DNA of 64,000 bases, from NCBI RefSeq assembly GCF_004355185.1, contig NZ_CP037922.1:3132001-3196000 (forward strand). The letters run 5' to 3'. The stretch comes from Hymenobacter radiodurans. Its GTDB lineage: Bacteria; Bacteroidota; Bacteroidia; Cytophagales; Hymenobacteraceae. Positions 1-8,316 of the stretch are shown here, piece by piece. The notes beneath the pieces are model-generated. The model ran no database searches and had not been told where the DNA came from. It saw only the letters and a program-made list of their open reading frames with translations. Position 1 is the stretch's first letter, and every line of letters starts with the position of its first letter. A program made the translations under genes and the position numbers.

Positions 1-476
1 CGTGCGGATCATCGGCTTCTGAATGTAGCTAACCGCCTCCTTCAATTGCTCTCCGCCTTTCACGGTATACGTCTGGTAGGCCACGTACTTGCAAGCATCC
101 TCTGACGTCACCCAAGGTCCACCAAACGGCCACCCGGACGCCTGCGCCATATCCACACCCAGCCCCAAGCGCTTCGACTCGGTGAGCGTGTGCGTGAGCA
201 TGGTCATCCACTTGGGCGAGAGGAAGTCGATGAACTGTTTTTCCGTGCCTTTCACCCCATAAATCGGCGTGATTTCGGTGCCACCCAAGCCTGCTTGCTG
301 GTACTGCGTAAGCAAGCGCGTCAGATCCTGCTCGTTTACGGCGCTACCCTGCCACCACCAGCGCGTCCACGGCTTGTTTTGCTGGGTGATTTCGGGCCAT
401 TTCAAGGCTTGGGCCGAAGCAGCGTTTTGATGAAGCGCCGCGGCAACAAGCAGAGAGAAAAACAGGGATTTTTTCA
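1..476 (-). CDS. GH106-type alpha-L-rhamnosidase, N-terminal part (cut by window edge)
   Basis: These are the first 158 residues of an exported glycoside hydrolase that continues past base 1. A signal peptide (MKKSLFFSLLVAAALHQ, cleavage near ASAQA) is followed by PWTRWWWQGSAV at residues 36-47 and DMAQASGWPFGGPW at 109-122. This opening is the one I associate with GH106 alpha-L-rhamnosidases of Bacteroidota, which cleave terminal rhamnose from rhamnogalacturonan and are about 900-1100 residues long. The ATG at 474-476 directly precedes the signal peptide. The gene lies downstream of GH105 and PL22 genes on the same strand, which supports a pectin role. The family call rests on the N-terminus only; the catalytic domain is outside the window. 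Confidence 0.7.
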
Positions 477-571
477 TGGGAGAAGCAAGAGAGCAGAACT
501 GGAAGCTGGCACTACAGAAGAAGCAAAGAAGCCTGAAGAAGCAAGACTTAAGACTAGAAAAGCTAGGTTAG

Positions 572-615
572 AGCTAGCTCCCCTCCTCCGCGGAGGAGGG
601 GTTGGGGGTGGTTGA
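572..615. repeat. GGAGGGG palindromic repeat
   Basis: The stretch holds the palindrome CCCCTCCTCCGCGGAGGAGGGG followed by a G-rich tail (TTGGGGGTGGTTGA). The same design recurs at 791-850, 11800-11862, 54040-54175, 60755-60816 and 61246-61287, always outside genes or at their very ends. No coding sense is seen. Confidence 0.75.
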
Positions 616-650
616 CCGGAGCGTTGTTTTGTTGCCCTAAAAAAGGCGTT

Positions 651-860
651 CATGCCGAGCGCAGCGACGCATCTCGCTCGCGCTAGTGAGAGTACTAATC
701 TAGTGTCAGCACGCACGATGCGTCGCGTTGCTCGGCATGACGGGCTTATTTGAAAAAAGCCCCCCGAACAACTAAACAACGTCAGCAACGAGGTCAACCA
801 CCCCAGCCGCGCCGTTGGCGCGGCGTCCCCTCCTCCGCTGAGGAGGGAGTTGGTCGTTCT
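651..860 (-). repeat. ~210-bp interspersed repeat with built-in terminator, copy 1
   Basis: The reverse complement of this stretch aligns almost base for base with 11792-12003. Reading leftward it contains a CCTCC/GGAGG palindrome, a GCCGCGCC..GGCGCGGC stem, a terminator tail (GTTCGGGGGGCTTTTTTC) and a CATGCCGAGC-type inverted repeat. It begins at the base after the stop codon of the GH105 gene and is oriented so that the GGGGGGCTTTTTT tail would end that transcript. It occupies most of the 384-base gap between the GH105 and GH106 genes; no gene is seen in that gap. Confidence 0.8.
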
Positions 861-2044
861 TTAGTTTCCAGCGCTTACTGATTTTGATTTAACATCATTC
901 ATTTTGTAGATCTCGCTGCCGGCCAGCAGGAAGCAGCCGAGGCCGTAGTCCTCGAAATCGGGCTTGCTGGTGTAGCTCACGGGCTGGCCGTCTTTGGGCT
1001 CTTTGCCGGTGCCTTGCACATAGCCAAGGAAGCCATTGGGGTGCACGCACTCCTTAGCCATGGCGTTCCAGGCTTTGGCGATGATAGGCTGGTATTGCTT
1101 GGCGTCGAGCAGGCCGTTGTTGATGCCCCAGGCCATCCCGTAGATGAATAAGGACGTGCCCGTTAGCTCTTTGCCACCGAAGTTTGTAGGGTCGTGGAGA
1201 CTGACGTTCCAATACCCGTCGGGGCGCTGCAGGGCGGGCAAAGCCTTTATCATGTTCAGGTACATTTGCTCGTACTCAGCGCGGTGGGGGGCATTTTGGG
1301 GCAGGATTTCGAGCGTCCGGACCATGGCCGCCACTACCCAACCGTTGCCGCGGCTCCAGTAGCAATCTTCACCGTTGGGCTCCTTGTATGGGGGCACAAA
1401 GTCCTTGTCGCGCCACCAGAGCTGGTCTTGGGGGTTGTAGAGGCCGTTGGTACCGTGCACCGTCTTGGAGTAGTTGTAGAGGCGGTACATCTTCTCGTAG
1501 TAGGCCGTATCCTTAGTCATTACACCGAGCTTGGCGTACACGGGCATGGCCATTTGCAGGGCGTCAATCCACCACCAGTCGTCTACCTTCGGGCTGTTCA
1601 CCATCAGGTCGATACTGGCTTTGATGTCGCGGATGCGCTCGGGCTTGGGGTCTATCTCGTAGAGCGCAAGGTAGGTTTGGCCGGCGGCTTGGTTGTCGGC
1701 GTTGCGAGTCGTAATGCCGTTATTCAGGCCCCATTGGTGCTTTTCGCCCCAGTCCACGGCGTAGTCGTAGTACTGCTTCTGCTTATCGATGCCGTAGAGC
1801 GCCATCAGGCCTTCGTAGTACACGGCCCGCGTCCAGATGTGGCTGGGGCGCGTTTTGTTGGTCACGATTTCCTTGCCTGTGTCCGGCCACTTTTTCATGA
1901 AGTAGGCGTTGGTCTTGCGCATGGTTTTGAGCACGTCCTTCTGCTTGGGCATTTTCTGGGCCTCCGCCGTCGTTCCCAAGCAAGCAAGTAGGCAAGCCGC
2001 CACTAATACTTGTTGCCAAAAAGCCCCCAGCGCTGCGTCATCAT
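861..2044 (-). CDS. GH105 unsaturated rhamnogalacturonyl/glucuronyl hydrolase (frameshifted near its start)
   Basis: The product resembles the GH88/GH105 family (YteR type), which hydrolyses the unsaturated uronic acid left by pectin lyases. Family features are WWWIDALQMAMP with the putative catalytic Asp, the YWSRGNGWVVAAM stretch and TGTSLFIYGMAWG, covering an alpha6/alpha6 barrel of about 370 residues. The long reading frame would start inside the upstream gene. The better start is the tandem ATG at 2039-2044, which is out of frame by one base. Adding one C to the C5 run at 2024-2028 gives MMTQRWGAFWQQVLVAACLL, a clean signal peptide ending TTAEAQ. It lies between the PL22 and GH106 genes on the same strand and is probably co-transcribed with PL22. 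Confidence 0.85.
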
Positions 2045-2101
2045 AATGGGTTGTGGTGTCATAAGATTTACTGATTTCTGTAGTCGTTCGGGCGCGGGTT
2101 G

Positions 2102-3324
2102 CTACGACGCCGCTTTGGCAATTTCTACCGCGTACACCTGCTCCTGCCCCTCGAAGTTGGCCCGGAAAATTATCCACTTGCCATCGGGTGAGAAGTGGAC
2201 ATTGGGCTCCAGCTTGTAGCCGTGGTGCTTCATGTTCACTAGTCGCTCCGACTTAAACTTGTCGCCCTCGGGCGGAACAAATAAATCCACATGCCATCGG
2301 GGGCTTTGGCTACCTGGCCCGCGTCGCCGCCGTCGCCCGCGAATAGCTTCTGATCGGGTGAAACATTGAAGTGAATCGACCACTCGTTGCGGTCCATTTG
2401 GTAGAGCTTTTCCTTGCCGGTTTTCACGTCGGCGCCGGCTAGGTAAAAGGTCACGCTGCGGGGCTTCTGCAAGTCAAACCACACCGTTTTGCCATCGGGA
2501 CTAAAGAACTCGTGGCCAGCAATTTCGCCCTCCACGGTGCGCTTGTGTACCAGCTTGTTCTGCTTGGTTTTGATGTTGATGTGCCAGATGCGGTCTACCT
2601 TGTGCCAAGGGCCTTCGTGGCAGTACATGAGTAGGTCGGGGTCGGTGGGCGAAAACTGGACGTGGCCCAGCCAGGTGTTTTCCTTGTAAATGTCGGTCCG
2701 CTTGCCCGTTTTGGTGTCGATGGTGAACAGAATGTGCTCCACCTTGGCGTCGTAGATGCGGTTGAAGAAGTCGCTCTTCGCCGGGTACTTGCGCAATATC
2801 TCGCGGGCTTCTTCGCCGCCGAGCGCGCCAGCGATGGTCGTTTCGTTGGCGTTCAGACTGGTGATGTTGCCCGGAAAATCTTTGGGAAACACATAGATGC
2901 GGCGGGTCTTTTTCGTGTCCACGTTGGTGGCGTACACCGTGTCTTGGGCTTGGTAGAACACGTCCCGACCTTTGGGAGCTACTATTTCTCCGCTCACTTT
3001 GGCGAAATAACGGCTCAGTGGCTCTACCTGCCGGGTTTTTAAGTTTACCAGACGCAACTGCTTGCCGCGCTCATCGGTGTGGTAATACACCATTTTGTCG
3101 CCTTCGCCGGCTTTGCCTTGCAGGAAGGGATTGTTGTGAAAATAAAAGCTGCCGTTGCCGCCGTCGGTGGGCGTCAGGCGCACCACTTTGTGGCCCGTGT
3201 CCTGGTCTATCCAATCGGCGGGCATGGGCTTACCACCGGTTTCCTGCTTGGTTTGGGCCCCAGCAGTGGCTCCGAAGAGCAGCAGACCGCCGCTGAGCAG
3301 GAGTGAAAGTCTGGTTGGTTTCAT
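2102..3324 (-). CDS. PL22 oligogalacturonate lyase, beta-propeller (one frameshift)
   Basis: An exported protein (signal peptide MKPTRLSLLLSGGLLLF..TAGAQ) with the PL22 signature DTGHKVVRLTP followed by YFHNNPF, then TolB-like blades ending in FSPDGK repeats. Family members cut short oligogalacturonates, usually as seven-bladed propellers of about 390 residues. The frame breaks at the GGG at 2270-2272. One added base joins MWIYLFRPEGDKFKSERLV to the remaining blades (NVHFSPDGKWIIFRANFEG) and restores about 407 residues. It is upstream of GH105, with a 57-base gap from its stop (2102) to the corrected GH105 start. The product of this lyase is the natural substrate of an unsaturated-uronate hydrolase such as GH105. 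Confidence 0.85.
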
Positions 3325-3359
3325 AGTTGGGATGGGAGATTGAGTAGGACGTTTAGAAT

Positions 3360-4169
3360 TCAGGACTTGGGCGCCTTTGCCGCCGTAGCAGTTGGCACCC
3401 GCACGTACTTTTTGAGGTCGCGTAGGGCAATGACTCTGTAGTTGTTATTGTGCAGGTAGCGTAGGTATTCCTCGAAGAGCGCGGGCGGCGTGGTTACCCA
3501 GTCGTGGGCGTAATCAGGGACGCCGTGCACGGTGAGCACCACAATTTTGCCCCCCACGGCCTGTTGAATAGCCGTGAGTACGTGCTGCTTATCGGTGCCG
3601 GTAGTAGTGAAGCTGGGGATGAGCAGCGGGTTATGCGTGGCGGGATCGTAGGGCTTGTCGCCGCCCACGCGGGCAAATTGATAGCCCTGCTGGGGCAGCA
3701 CCGTGAAGGCAATAGGGTGCGTGTCATAAGCGGGGTAGGCAAACGTGGTTGGCTTGGAGATGCCATTAGCCGCGCAGCGGCTCTCAATAGAATCCAGCTC
3801 GGCCACCAGCTCGGGCGCGCTCATTTTGTTCACGTGCTTATGCGTGAGCGTGTGGCTCCCGATTTCGAAGCCCTGACGATGCAAGTCCGCTATTTGAGCC
3901 CAGCTCATGTACTTGGTTTTGTCGGCGAAATCGGGACGAAACTCGCAGACGTAGAAGGTGGCGCCGAAGCCGTATTTCTTGAGCAGGGGCGCTACATAGG
4001 TGGCGTGCGTCAGGGCCGCGTCGTCGAAGGTGAGCACCACCACTTTATCCGGCACGGCCCGCCGTAGCTGCTGGGCACCAGCGGAAATAGCCACTAGGCA
4101 GAGCGCCACCAAAAGCAGCACTTGACAGGCGTAATCCCTTAAACCGTGGGGGTGAGAGGTGGGAAGCAT
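3360..4169 (-). CDS. Exported polysaccharide deacetylase (CE4/NodB fold)
   Basis: 269 residues with a hydrophobic leader (about residues 14-32, ending SAGAQQ) and a NodB domain. The metal and catalytic motif TFDDA is near residue 48, and the second metal motif GSHTLTHKHVN (HxxxH type) is in the middle. Later motifs TFAYPAY and VLTVHGVPD fit the family. CE4 enzymes remove N- or O-acetyl groups from polysaccharides. It is the first of four same-strand genes and ends 35 bases upstream of the PL22 start, so it may help de-acetylate pectin or act on peptidoglycan; the substrate cannot be read from sequence. Confidence 0.8.
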   Translation of the reverse strand: MLPTSHPHGLRDYACQVLLLVALCLVAISAGAQQLRRAVPDKVVVLTFDDAALTHATYVAPLLKKYGFGATFYVCEFRPDFADKTKYMSWAQIADLHRQGFEIGSHTLTHKHVNKMSAPELVAELDSIESRCAANGISKPTTFAYPAYDTHPIAFTVLPQQGYQFARVGGDKPYDPATHNPLLIPSFTTTGTDKQHVLTAIQQAVGGKIVVLTVHGVPDYAHDWVTTPPALFEEYLRYLHNNNYRVIALRDLKKYVRVPTATAAKAPKS

Positions 4170-4449
4170 GTGTACAAGAAACAGTCTTCTCTGCCCCTAA
4201 CCCTCCTGTACTCTGGGGTGCAGTGAAATTCGTTCGCTCCAAAATGCCGTAGCTCGTGCCAAAACAGCTGCTTACATGGAGTGTCGTACCTTTAGAAAAC
4301 ACGCAGGCCGCCAGCGAGTTTTTGCACGGCGCATAGCTTATGCTCCGGCCGCTACCTGCGCAAAAGTGTAAGCCAGTCAGGGTATAAAAGCCTGGGTGCT
4401 TGCATCGTTTTAGCCTACCCTTCCATCCGCTCCCACCTACCTCCATCTT

Positions 4450-4989
4450 ATGCACGGCACCGTTCTACTCCTGCTAAAGCGCTACGTTCAAACCCAGTAC
4501 GACCATAGCACCTGGCTGAAGCTCATGGAGCTTTCCGGCCTCGAAAACATTGAGTTTGACCACAAAACCGCCTACCCCGACGAGCACATATATGCCCTAG
4601 TAGGGCAGGCCGCTGAGATGACCGGGTTGTCGGCGGGCGAGCTGCACGAGAAGTTTGGCGAGTACTTGGTGCCCGATCTGATGTTTATGTACCAGAAGTA
4701 CGTGCAGCCTGAGTGGAAAACCCTTGATATGATAGAGCACACGGAGCTTACCATGCACAAGCAAGTACGGCGCGAGCACCCCGAAAATAGCCCCCCAGTG
4801 CTCAATGTAGAGCGCCTCGGCGAGAACGAGCTGATCATTGACTATGTATCGCCGCGGCGCATGAGCGGCTTGGCAGTAGGTATCGTGCGCGGCTTGGCTA
4901 CGTATTTCGACGAGGCCGACCGCATCGATGTGATGCCCACCACCAGCCACGACGGCGAGCAGGTACGCATTCATGTGCGCCGGTCGTAG
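4450..4989 (+). CDS. Stand-alone H-NOX (haem NO/O2-binding) protein
   Basis: 179 residues covering one full H-NOX domain and nothing else. The start MHGTVLLLLKRYVQ, the block TGLSAGELHEKFGEYLVPDL, the likely proximal haem ligand His103 (ELTMHKQVR) and the haem-propionate motif Y-x-S-x-R (DYVSPRRM, Tyr132/Ser134/Arg136) are all present. H-NOX proteins sense NO or O2 in the cytoplasm and normally control a neighbouring histidine kinase or cyclic-di-GMP enzyme. Neither is adjacent here: the gene diverges from the deacetylase and is followed by an SGNH lipoprotein. The partner may be one of the distant kinases in the window, but nothing shows that. Confidence 0.9.
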   Translation: MHGTVLLLLKRYVQTQYDHSTWLKLMELSGLENIEFDHKTAYPDEHIYALVGQAAEMTGLSAGELHEKFGEYLVPDLMFMYQKYVQPEWKTLDMIEHTELTMHKQVRREHPENSPPVLNVERLGENELIIDYVSPRRMSGLAVGIVRGLATYFDEADRIDVMPTTSHDGEQVRIHVRRS

Positions 4990-5183
4990 CAGCGTGTTTT
5001 TACGAATTTACCGTTGAGTTTTGGGAGATCTTTACAGGTTGTGAAAGCATGGCGCGGGCGAAAGTAGATGGTGAGGCAAATATCTTTTTTACTCTGATGC
5101 ACGTTCTAGGGTGCTGAAACTAGCGAGTGTACTATTCCATAATGGCTTGTACTCTGCCTGTTTCTGATCCTAAAACTCGCTTC

Positions 5184-5939
5184 ATGTCTATAAAAATCAC
5201 CACCCGCAGCTTTCTTCTTGCCCTTTCCATTAGCCTGTTTGGTTGCAGTTCCAGCAGCTCCGATGCTGATCCGGAGCCTACTCCGGCACCAGCCCCCGCT
5301 CCTGCCCCGGCGGCGCCTATTACCTACAAAATCACTTACGCCGGCAACAGCCTGCTCTCCGGCTACTTAGGCTTTGTCATCGACAGCAAGATCATGGCCG
5401 AAGTCAAGACCCAGGGTGGCACTGCTTTAGGGGCGGGCACCTCCGAAAACTTCGCGGTGGCCAACTATGTAACTCCGCAGGTACTCGACCAGATGCCGAA
5501 AATCAACGCCGCCTTCGACCCGACCAAGGACGTGAACGTGCTGGTGCTCTGGGAAGGCACCAACCATATTTACTACGGCGCCACGGCCAAGCAAGCCGAG
5601 GAATCACTATTGGAAGTGTGCCGCCGCGCACGGGCCGCGCATCCGGAGTGGAAAATCGTGATGGGTAGCTTGCTGCCCCGCTCCGAAGACGATTACCCCG
5701 CCACCCAGGAGCGCGACCGTCTGGCCGTGAACGTGGCCCTGCGCGCCGTAAAAGCCAGCGGCAACACGCTATTCCACGAGCTAGCCGACGTAGCCCAGGA
5801 CTCACGCATTGGCCCCGGCGGCACCGAGAAAGACAAAACATACTACCACGACCTAGTGCACCTCAACGACGCCGGCCAGGCGGTAGTCGCTCCCATCTTC
5901 GCCAAGTCAATCGTGGCGGTTATTAAGGCCGGCAAGTAG
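5184..5939 (+). CDS. SGNH/GDSL-family hydrolase lipoprotein
   Basis: The start at 5184 is chosen because it gives a lipoprotein signal (MSIKITTRSFLLALSISLFGC, lipobox LFGC). An upstream in-frame ATG at 5127 would add 19 polar residues. A Pro/Ala linker (EPTPAPAPAPAPAPA) leads to an SGNH fold: block I YAGNSLL, block III LWEGTNH with Gly and Asn, and the catalytic D-x-x-H in YHDLVHLNDAG. Members are esterases or acetylhydrolases; the substrate is unknown. A terminator follows directly, so the gene is probably monocistronic. Confidence 0.8.
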   Translation: MSIKITTRSFLLALSISLFGCSSSSSDADPEPTPAPAPAPAPAAPITYKITYAGNSLLSGYLGFVIDSKIMAEVKTQGGTALGAGTSENFAVANYVTPQVLDQMPKINAAFDPTKDVNVLVLWEGTNHIYYGATAKQAEESLLEVCRRARAAHPEWKIVMGSLLPRSEDDYPATQERDRLAVNVALRAVKASGNTLFHELADVAQDSRIGPGGTEKDKTYYHDLVHLNDAGQAVVAPIFAKSIVAVIKAGK

Positions 5940-5976
5940 AGACACTACGTGTAACTTCTAGCGTTTCTACTAATAG

Positions 5977-6021
5977 AAAAAAGCCCCCCAGAATTGAAAA
6001 GCATTTCTAGGGGCTTTTTTT
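5977..6021 (+). terminator. Intrinsic terminator after SGNH gene
   Basis: A stem with AAAAAGCCCCCCAGAA on the left and TTCTAGGGGCTTTTTTT on the right, with a T-run. It lies between convergent genes and could serve both directions. Confidence 0.75.
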
Positions 6022-6106
6022 GTCCATTTCGTCTTAGGCTGACGTAGCTACCTTCCCTTCACAGGGGAGATAAGTGAGCAATAATAGCGCTCGGATCTAG
6101 AGCAGC

Positions 6107-7729
6107 TTATCGGGCGGAGGTTGCCCGACTCAGTGCTGTCGCCTCCTGCACGAGTTCCCGAAATTCAGTGCGCGAGCCATCCGTGTCAGAAGATTCGCTG
6201 GTGCGGGCCAAGGCAGCGGTGCTAGCCCAGGTGGCCGTGCCCACGTAGCGCGAACGACGGAGCAGCAAACCGAACTGAGCCACGGCCGCGGCCCAGCGCA
6301 GGTTGTCGGAGGCTTGTACAATGGATTCATCGAGCCGGACATTACGCACTGGGAGGGTGAGCAACTTGCTCGCGCTGCCAGCCGGCTCCTGATAGCGCAG
6401 CTTCACGGTCAGCAGCTCCGTGCTGCTCGTGGCGGCCGGATGGGGGCTATTTGTCTGGTACTTCAGCGGGTCGATGGTGGTGCTGCCCGTGGCGGGAGCC
6501 GCTACCGGCACGACTTCGTAGAGGGCCGTTACCTGCTGGCCGGCGCCAAGCTCGCCGGCATCTTTGCGGTCATCATTGAAATCCTCGGCGGCCAACAGGC
6601 GATTTTCATAGCCCAACAGACGATACTCGCGCACTAAAGCAGGATTAAACTCGACCTGTATTTTTACATCCTTAGCCAGGGTGAAGAGCGTGCCGCCGAA
6701 CTGCTGCACTAGCACCCGCCGGGCTTCACTCAGCTGGTCAATGTAGGCGTAGTTGCCGTTGCCTTTATCAGCGAGCAATTCCATTTTGCTGTCTTGCAGG
6801 TTGCCTGCCCCGAAGCCCAGTACCGACAGAAAGACGCCCGATTCTCGTTCCCGCGTAATCAGTCGCTCCATATCAGCGTCACTCTGTTCCCCCACGTTGA
6901 AGTCGCCGTCGGTGGCCAGGATAATCCGGTTGTTGCCGCCGGGCCGCTGGTGCTGCCGAGCGAGTTGATAAGCCAGGCGCAGTCCTTCCCCGCCGGCAGT
7001 GGAGCCACCGGCCTCCAGCGCATCGAGGGCGCGCAGAATAGTAGCGGGCTCGGCCCCCGAAGTGGGTGGCAGCACCACCCCGGCCGCCCCGGCGTACACC
7101 ACAATGGATACATAATCCTGGGGCCGCAGCGACTCGCGCACCAGCAGCCGCAACGACTCCTGCAGCAGGGGCAGTTTCTGTGGGTCGCTCATAGAGCCGG
7201 ACACGTCGATCAGAAATACTAGGTTGGCCGGCGGCAGATTTTCCACCGCTACCTGCTTGCCTTGCACGCCCACCAGCACCAGTTGGTGCGCTGGGTTCCA
7301 AGGGCAGGCGGCCACTTCAGCATTCAGCGAGGCCGGGCCGGATTGCGGCTGCGGGTAGCGGTACGGAAAGTAATTCACCAACTCTTCCAGGCGCACGGCG
7401 TCGGGTGGGGGCAACTGCCGGTCCTGGGTCAGGAAGCGGCGCACATTAGTATAAGAAGCTCGGTCTACGTCGATGGCGAAGGTGCTGAGCGGATTGCGCT
7501 CGGCCGCCAAAAACGGGTTTTCGTGAATAACAGCGTAATTTTCGCGGGTGGAGCTTAGGGAGTCCGATGACTTGGGGTCAGCAGGCGCTGAGGCCTCATC
7601 CGGCGCGGGCTCCAAAGCGGCGACCTCTATTCTCTCCAGCTTTTCGGTTGAATACTGTTGGTGGCAGGCGGGCAATAGCCACGCGGCCCCCAGCAGCCCC
7701 CACAGGGGCAGCAAGCGGTTTATTTTCAT
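6107..7729 (-). CDS. YfbK-like von Willebrand factor A lipoprotein
   Basis: The ATG at 7727-7729 gives a lipoprotein signal (MKINRLLPLWGLLGAAWLLPAC). A VWF-A-associated N-terminal domain follows (NPFLAAERNPLSTFAIDVD..SYTNVRRFL), then a VWA domain with the metal-binding MIDAS motif DVSGSMS and downstream TDGDFNVG, then the C-terminal DUF3520 region (LLTVKLRYQEP..). This order matches E. coli YfbK and related surface proteins whose ligand is unknown. The longer frame back to 7882 adds residues read from an intergenic region and lacks a signal. Convergent with the SGNH gene. Confidence 0.85.
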   Translation of the reverse strand: MKINRLLPLWGLLGAAWLLPACHQQYSTEKLERIEVAALEPAPDEASAPADPKSSDSLSSTRENYAVIHENPFLAAERNPLSTFAIDVDRASYTNVRRFLTQDRQLPPPDAVRLEELVNYFPYRYPQPQSGPASLNAEVAACPWNPAHQLVLVGVQGKQVAVENLPPANLVFLIDVSGSMSDPQKLPLLQESLRLLVRESLRPQDYVSIVVYAGAAGVVLPPTSGAEPATILRALDALEAGGSTAGGEGLRLAYQLARQHQRPGGNNRIILATDGDFNVGEQSDADMERLITRERESGVFLSVLGFGAGNLQDSKMELLADKGNGNYAYIDQLSEARRVLVQQFGGTLFTLAKDVKIQVEFNPALVREYRLLGYENRLLAAEDFNDDRKDAGELGAGQQVTALYEVVPVAAPATGSTTIDPLKYQTNSPHPAATSSTELLTVKLRYQEPAGSASKLLTLPVRNVRLDESIVQASDNLRWAAAVAQFGLLLRRSRYVGTATWASTAALARTSESSDTDGSRTEFRELVQEATALSRATSAR

Positions 7730-8316
7730 GGGAAAGAAAATTGTGGGGAGGAAAAAAGCCCCCCGGTGACTGGCACCGGCCACTCGCCCCGCCGCAACTC
7801 GCGACCTTGCAGGGAGCGCACTACGACCTAGTTTTCTTCGCGACGAAAACTCAGCGGTAGCATTGGCCCGGCTGACCACCATTGGCTTGGTCCGGGGGAG
7901 GCAAATACACAGGCAGCGCCGCCTGTAGTCCTATATACCGGCACTCCTTCCTAGGTAACCCAACACCATACCCCTATCTTCTTACCCTGTTCAACGGGGC
8001 CTCACCCCCCAGCCCCCTCTCCCAAAAAGAGGGGAGCCAGACGCTAGTCGTGCCACGCGGCAACGTCGGCTGCTGCCTCCGCAACCGCTACCATATTTGA
8101 GATAGCAGAGAAAAGCCCCCCAGAAATATTCTGGGGTCTTTTCTCTGTTATACTGACCTTTTTACTGCTGTTATTAACTCGGTAGCGGTGCTGGAGGCGC
8201 AAGCCGACAGGGCCGCGCAGGCCGCGCGCTAGGCTCCCCCTCTCCCCTAGGAGAGGGGGCTGGGGGTGAGGCTAATCCTCCCTATCTTCCGCCCCCAATC
8301 CTACTTACCCATTATC
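7730..8316. other. Gene-free region with repeats
   Basis: No gene is supported. The stretch holds two inverted copies of a CTCACCCCC/CCTCTCCC repeat (8000-8040 and 8230-8275) and a hairpin at 8107-8147. The second repeat supplies an in-frame GTG (8266) to the restriction gene that is unlikely to be its real start. Confidence 0.6.
8107..8147. terminator. Hairpin with AGAAAAG..CTTTTCT arms
   Basis: AGAGAAAAGCCCCCCAGAA pairs with TTCTGGGGTCTTTTCTCT. It is terminator-like in both directions, but there is no obvious gene ending immediately before it. Confidence 0.5.

Noticed and set aside
651..741. Short palindromic repeats considered as a CRISPR array
   Set aside because: Units are isolated inverted repeats, not direct repeats with regular spacers, and no cas gene is present.
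1194..1991. A 265-codon open frame opposite the GH105 gene
   Set aside because: It is the reverse-strand shadow of a high-GC gene with clear family motifs; its translation is Val/His-rich without domain features.
8266..8316. Upstream GTG at 8266 as start of the restriction enzyme
   Set aside because: It lies inside a CCCTCTCC/GGGGGTGAGG repeat; starting at 8317 places the nuclease residues at MmeI-like positions.
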